Positions 62,192 to 64,000 of a DNA stretch of 64,000 nt are shown piece after piece. Numbering within the stretch: the first letter of the stretch is position 1; each line of letters opens with the position of its first letter. Under the pieces are notes generated by a model, which worked only from the letters and a program-made list of their open reading frames with translations, ran no database searches and was not told the DNA's origin. Origin of the DNA: F1-120-MAGs118 sp013360535 (GTDB taxonomy: Bacteria; Planctomycetota; UBA1135; GCA-002686595); the NCBI GenBank assembly GCA_026647215.1, contig JAPKHC010000020.1:48964-112963 (forward strand). The letters run 5' to 3'. The translations under genes and the position numbers were made by a program.

Positions 62192-63718
62192 ATGACGACG
62201 AACTTCCTCAAGGAACTGGGCATTGAAGGCACCAACCCCGGCGCGTACGACGGCCGCTGGATCGACGGCTCGGGCCCGCTGCTCGAGAGCCGCAACCCCG
62301 CGACCGGCGAGGTGATCGCGCGCGTGCGCCAGGCCGGCCGCCCCGAGTACGACCGCGTCGTCGCCGCCTCCCACGAGGCCTTCCTGCGCTGGCGTGCGGT
62401 GCCCGCGCCCAAGCGCGGCGAGATCGTGCGCCGCATGGGCGACGCGATCCGCCACAAGAAGGACCCGCTCGGCCGCCTGATCTCGCTCGAGATGGGCAAG
62501 ATCCTGCAGGAAGGCTGGGGCGAGGTGCAGGAAGCGATCGACATGGCGGACTTCGCCGTCGGCCAGTCGCGCATGCTGTACGGCCTCTCGATGCACTCCG
62601 AGCGCCCCGGCCACGCGATGCGCGAGCAGTGGCATCCGCTCGGCACCGTCGGTGTCATCACGGCCTTCAACTTCCCGATGGCCGTGTGGGCCTGGAACTC
62701 GATGCTCGCCTACATCTGCGGCAATCCGTGCGTGTGGAAGCCGTCGGGCCACACGCCGCTGTGCGCGATCGGACTCACGAACGTCGTGCGGCCCGTGCTC
62801 GAGGCCGAGGGCTTCGGAGCGCTCGCCGGACTCCTGATCGGGCCCTCGTCGCAGGTCGGCCAGCCGATGCTCGAGGACGCGCGCGTGCCGCTGGTGAGCT
62901 TCACCGGTTCGACCGCGGTCGGCCGCACCGTCGCCGCGCAGGTCGCGCAGCGCTTCGGCCGCACGATCCTCGAGCTCGGCGGCAACAACGGCCTCGCGAT
63001 CATGGACGACGCGGACCTCGACCTCGCGCTGCCCGCTGTGCTGTTCGGCTCGGTCGGCACCGCCGGCCAGCGCTGCACCACGACGCGCCGCCTGCTCGTG
63101 CACGAGACGGTCGCCGACGAGGTCGAGCGCCGGCTCGTGAAGGCCTACGGCGGCATCCGCATCGGCGATCCGATGGTCGACGGCACGCTGTGCGGACCGC
63201 TGGTCACGCCCGAGGCCGTGCAGGACATGCAGAACGCGCTCGCCAAGGTGAAGGCACTCGGCGGCGAGGTGCTGTGCGGCGGCGAGAAGCTCACGCTGCC
63301 GGGCGCGCTCGCCGGCGGGAACTTCGTGCGGCCCGCGATAGTGCGCGCCAAGAACGAGTGGCCGATCGTGCAGGAGGAGACCTTCGCGCCGATCCTGTAC
63401 GTGATCCGTGTCAAGGACGTCGACGACGCGATCGCGAAGAACAACGGAGTGCCGCAGGGCCTGTCGTCGGCGATCTTCACGCGCGACGTGCGCGCGGCGG
63501 AGCGCTGGACGAGCGCCGTCGGCTCCGACTGCGGCATCGCCAACGTCAACATCGGAACGAGCGGTGCCGAGATCGGCGGCGCCTTCGGCGGCGAGAAGGA
63601 GACGGGCGGTGGCCGCGAGGCCGGAAGCGACTGCTGGAAGGCCTACATGCGGCGCCAGACGAGCACCACCAACTGGTCGAACGCGCTCCCGCTCGCGCAG
63701 GGCATCCAGTTCGGCTGA
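62192..63718 (+). CDS. amaB: ALDH7-family aldehyde dehydrogenase, likely aminoadipate semialdehyde dehydrogenase
   Basis: A 508-aa cytoplasmic enzyme with catalytic E261 (L-E-L-G-G-N-N) and C295 (G-Q-R-C-T-T-T-R-R), plus the NAD site F-N-F-P-M-A-V and F-T-G-S-T. The G-I-E-G-T-N-P-G-A-Y-D-G-R-W start and the closing F-G-G-E-K-E-T-G-G-G-R-E-A-G-S-D match the ALDH7 (antiquitin) group. It oxidises 2-aminoadipate-6-semialdehyde to 2-aminoadipate, the step after L-lysine 6-transaminase, whose gene is at 41.1 kb. The lysine pathway would thus be split over 21 kb. It ends 61 bp before the second palindromic element. The substrate is inferred from family and genomic context. Confidence 0.85.
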   Translation: MTTNFLKELGIEGTNPGAYDGRWIDGSGPLLESRNPATGEVIARVRQAGRPEYDRVVAASHEAFLRWRAVPAPKRGEIVRRMGDAIRHKKDPLGRLISLEMGKILQEGWGEVQEAIDMADFAVGQSRMLYGLSMHSERPGHAMREQWHPLGTVGVITAFNFPMAVWAWNSMLAYICGNPCVWKPSGHTPLCAIGLTNVVRPVLEAEGFGALAGLLIGPSSQVGQPMLEDARVPLVSFTGSTAVGRTVAAQVAQRFGRTILELGGNNGLAIMDDADLDLALPAVLFGSVGTAGQRCTTTRRLLVHETVADEVERRLVKAYGGIRIGDPMVDGTLCGPLVTPEAVQDMQNALAKVKALGGEVLCGGEKLTLPGALAGGNFVRPAIVRAKNEWPIVQEETFAPILYVIRVKDVDDAIAKNNGVPQGLSSAIFTRDVRAAERWTSAVGSDCGIANVNIGTSGAEIGGAFGGEKETGGGREAGSDCWKAYMRRQTSTTNWSNALPLAQGIQFG

Positions 63719-63779
63719 GAACTACGCCGCGCAGCCGGGGCACCGCGCACCGCCGCGCCAACGCGGAAAAGAAATACCG

Positions 63780-63874
63780 AGCCAGAGCAATTTTTTTTTC
63801 TGCAAACGGCAGCCGGCGTCGAAGGCAAGGCCCTCGACGCCGGCTGCCGTTTGCAGAAAAAAATTGCTCTGGCT
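63780..63874. repeat. palindromic element, copy 2
   Basis: The arms 63780-63826 and 63830-63874 pair around an AAG loop. The outer block matches copy 1: AGCCAGAGCAA, then a T run (9 on the left, 7 mirrored on the right), then CTGCAAAC. The 19-nt inner stem differs from copy 1 at five positions, four with compensating changes on the other arm (one A-C mismatch remains). It lies 61 bp after the ALDH7 stop. To its left the ATACCG flank is also shared with copy 1; on the right the match stops at GGCT. Confidence 0.88.
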
Positions 63875-64000
63875 TCCATGAGAGGGGCTCACCTCGTCAA
63901 GGGCGCACTTCTTGTTTTGGATCTCTCGGCTCGGGGTTCGGCGAGGCTCCTTCCGCCGTGCTTCCATGCGCAGTCTTTGTTGCCCCGTTCGTGGGGTCGC
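63875..64000. other. end of window, no gene supported
   Basis: The 126 bases are somewhat less GC-rich than the rest and contain no convincing start or ribosome site. A GCTTCCATG string occurs at both 63872 and 63959. It could be the upstream region of a gene outside the window. Confidence 0.3.

Noticed and set aside
63722..63967. An 81-codon minus-strand frame at the window end covering the second palindrome
   Set aside because: Most of it is the palindromic repeat, and the remainder has no recognisable motif.

Overview
The window is a 64 kb stretch of dense, very GC-rich (about 70%) bacterial chromosome. I recognise 48 protein genes and no convincing rRNA, tRNA, CRISPR array, insertion sequence or prophage. 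The content (secreted proteins with carboxypeptidase-regulatory-like repeats, an ECF sigma factor fused to a membrane and extracytoplasmic region, a membrane protein opening with an NPYAAP-type motif, many lipoproteins, PrkA/DUF444/SpoVR without other sporulation genes) suggests a high-GC planctomycete or a similar bacterium. That assignment is inference from gene style, not a phylogenetic result.

Layout. 1-4.3 kb: two tandem M14 carboxypeptidase relatives that have lost metal ligands, a YHS-like lipoprotein and an M28/glutaminyl-cyclase-like lipoprotein. 4.4-11.5 kb: the prkA-DUF444-spoVR stress module and a GH127 lipoprotein. 11.5-15.9 kb: a DUF2892 membrane protein, a PAS/zinc protein, and a three-gene cassette (acyl-CoA-dehydrogenase-like flavoprotein without the usual catalytic Glu, PhnD-like binding protein without a signal peptide, TusA-like/di-iron fusion). 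15.9-22.6 kb: polysaccharide or glycolipid assembly (a GT39-type membrane transferase, a GT2-GT4 fusion, two GT2 enzymes). 22.7-28.6 kb: an AddB/AddA-type helicase-nuclease pair. 28.6-35.9 kb: an MBL hydrolase, M28-PDZ peptidase, TolB-like lipoprotein, rnpA-yidD, a VOC protein and a C25-like secreted protein. 35.9-46.4 kb: the sigma fusion, AlkC-type glycosylase, a degenerate ALDH next to L-lysine 6-transaminase, a GspG-like protein, and a DHH phosphoesterase-rlmN-thioredoxin-like operon. 46.5-53 kb: a TMTC-like TPR membrane protein and tig-clpP-clpX. 53-64 kb: a redoxin/haem/copper-monooxygenase fusion, several small exported proteins, ettA-NUDIX, a second GT39-type enzyme, and an ALDH7-type aminoadipate semialdehyde dehydrogenase that could complete the lysine pathway begun by the transaminase at 41 kb.

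Three observations stand out. (1) Two copies, 15 kb apart, of a long palindromic element (48443-48653 and 63780-63874). Their outer arms are identical in sequence apart from homopolymer length. Their 19-nt inner stems differ at five positions, four of which are compensated on the other arm, which is direct covariation evidence for a selected hairpin. (2) At least 14 genes carry a TANNNT -10-like hexamer only 6-13 nt before the start codon, so leaderless or near-leaderless mRNAs seem common. Two further such promoters precede very short leader reading frames. (3) The flavoprotein/PhnD-like/TusA-di-iron cassette looks like an uncharacterised redox pathway.
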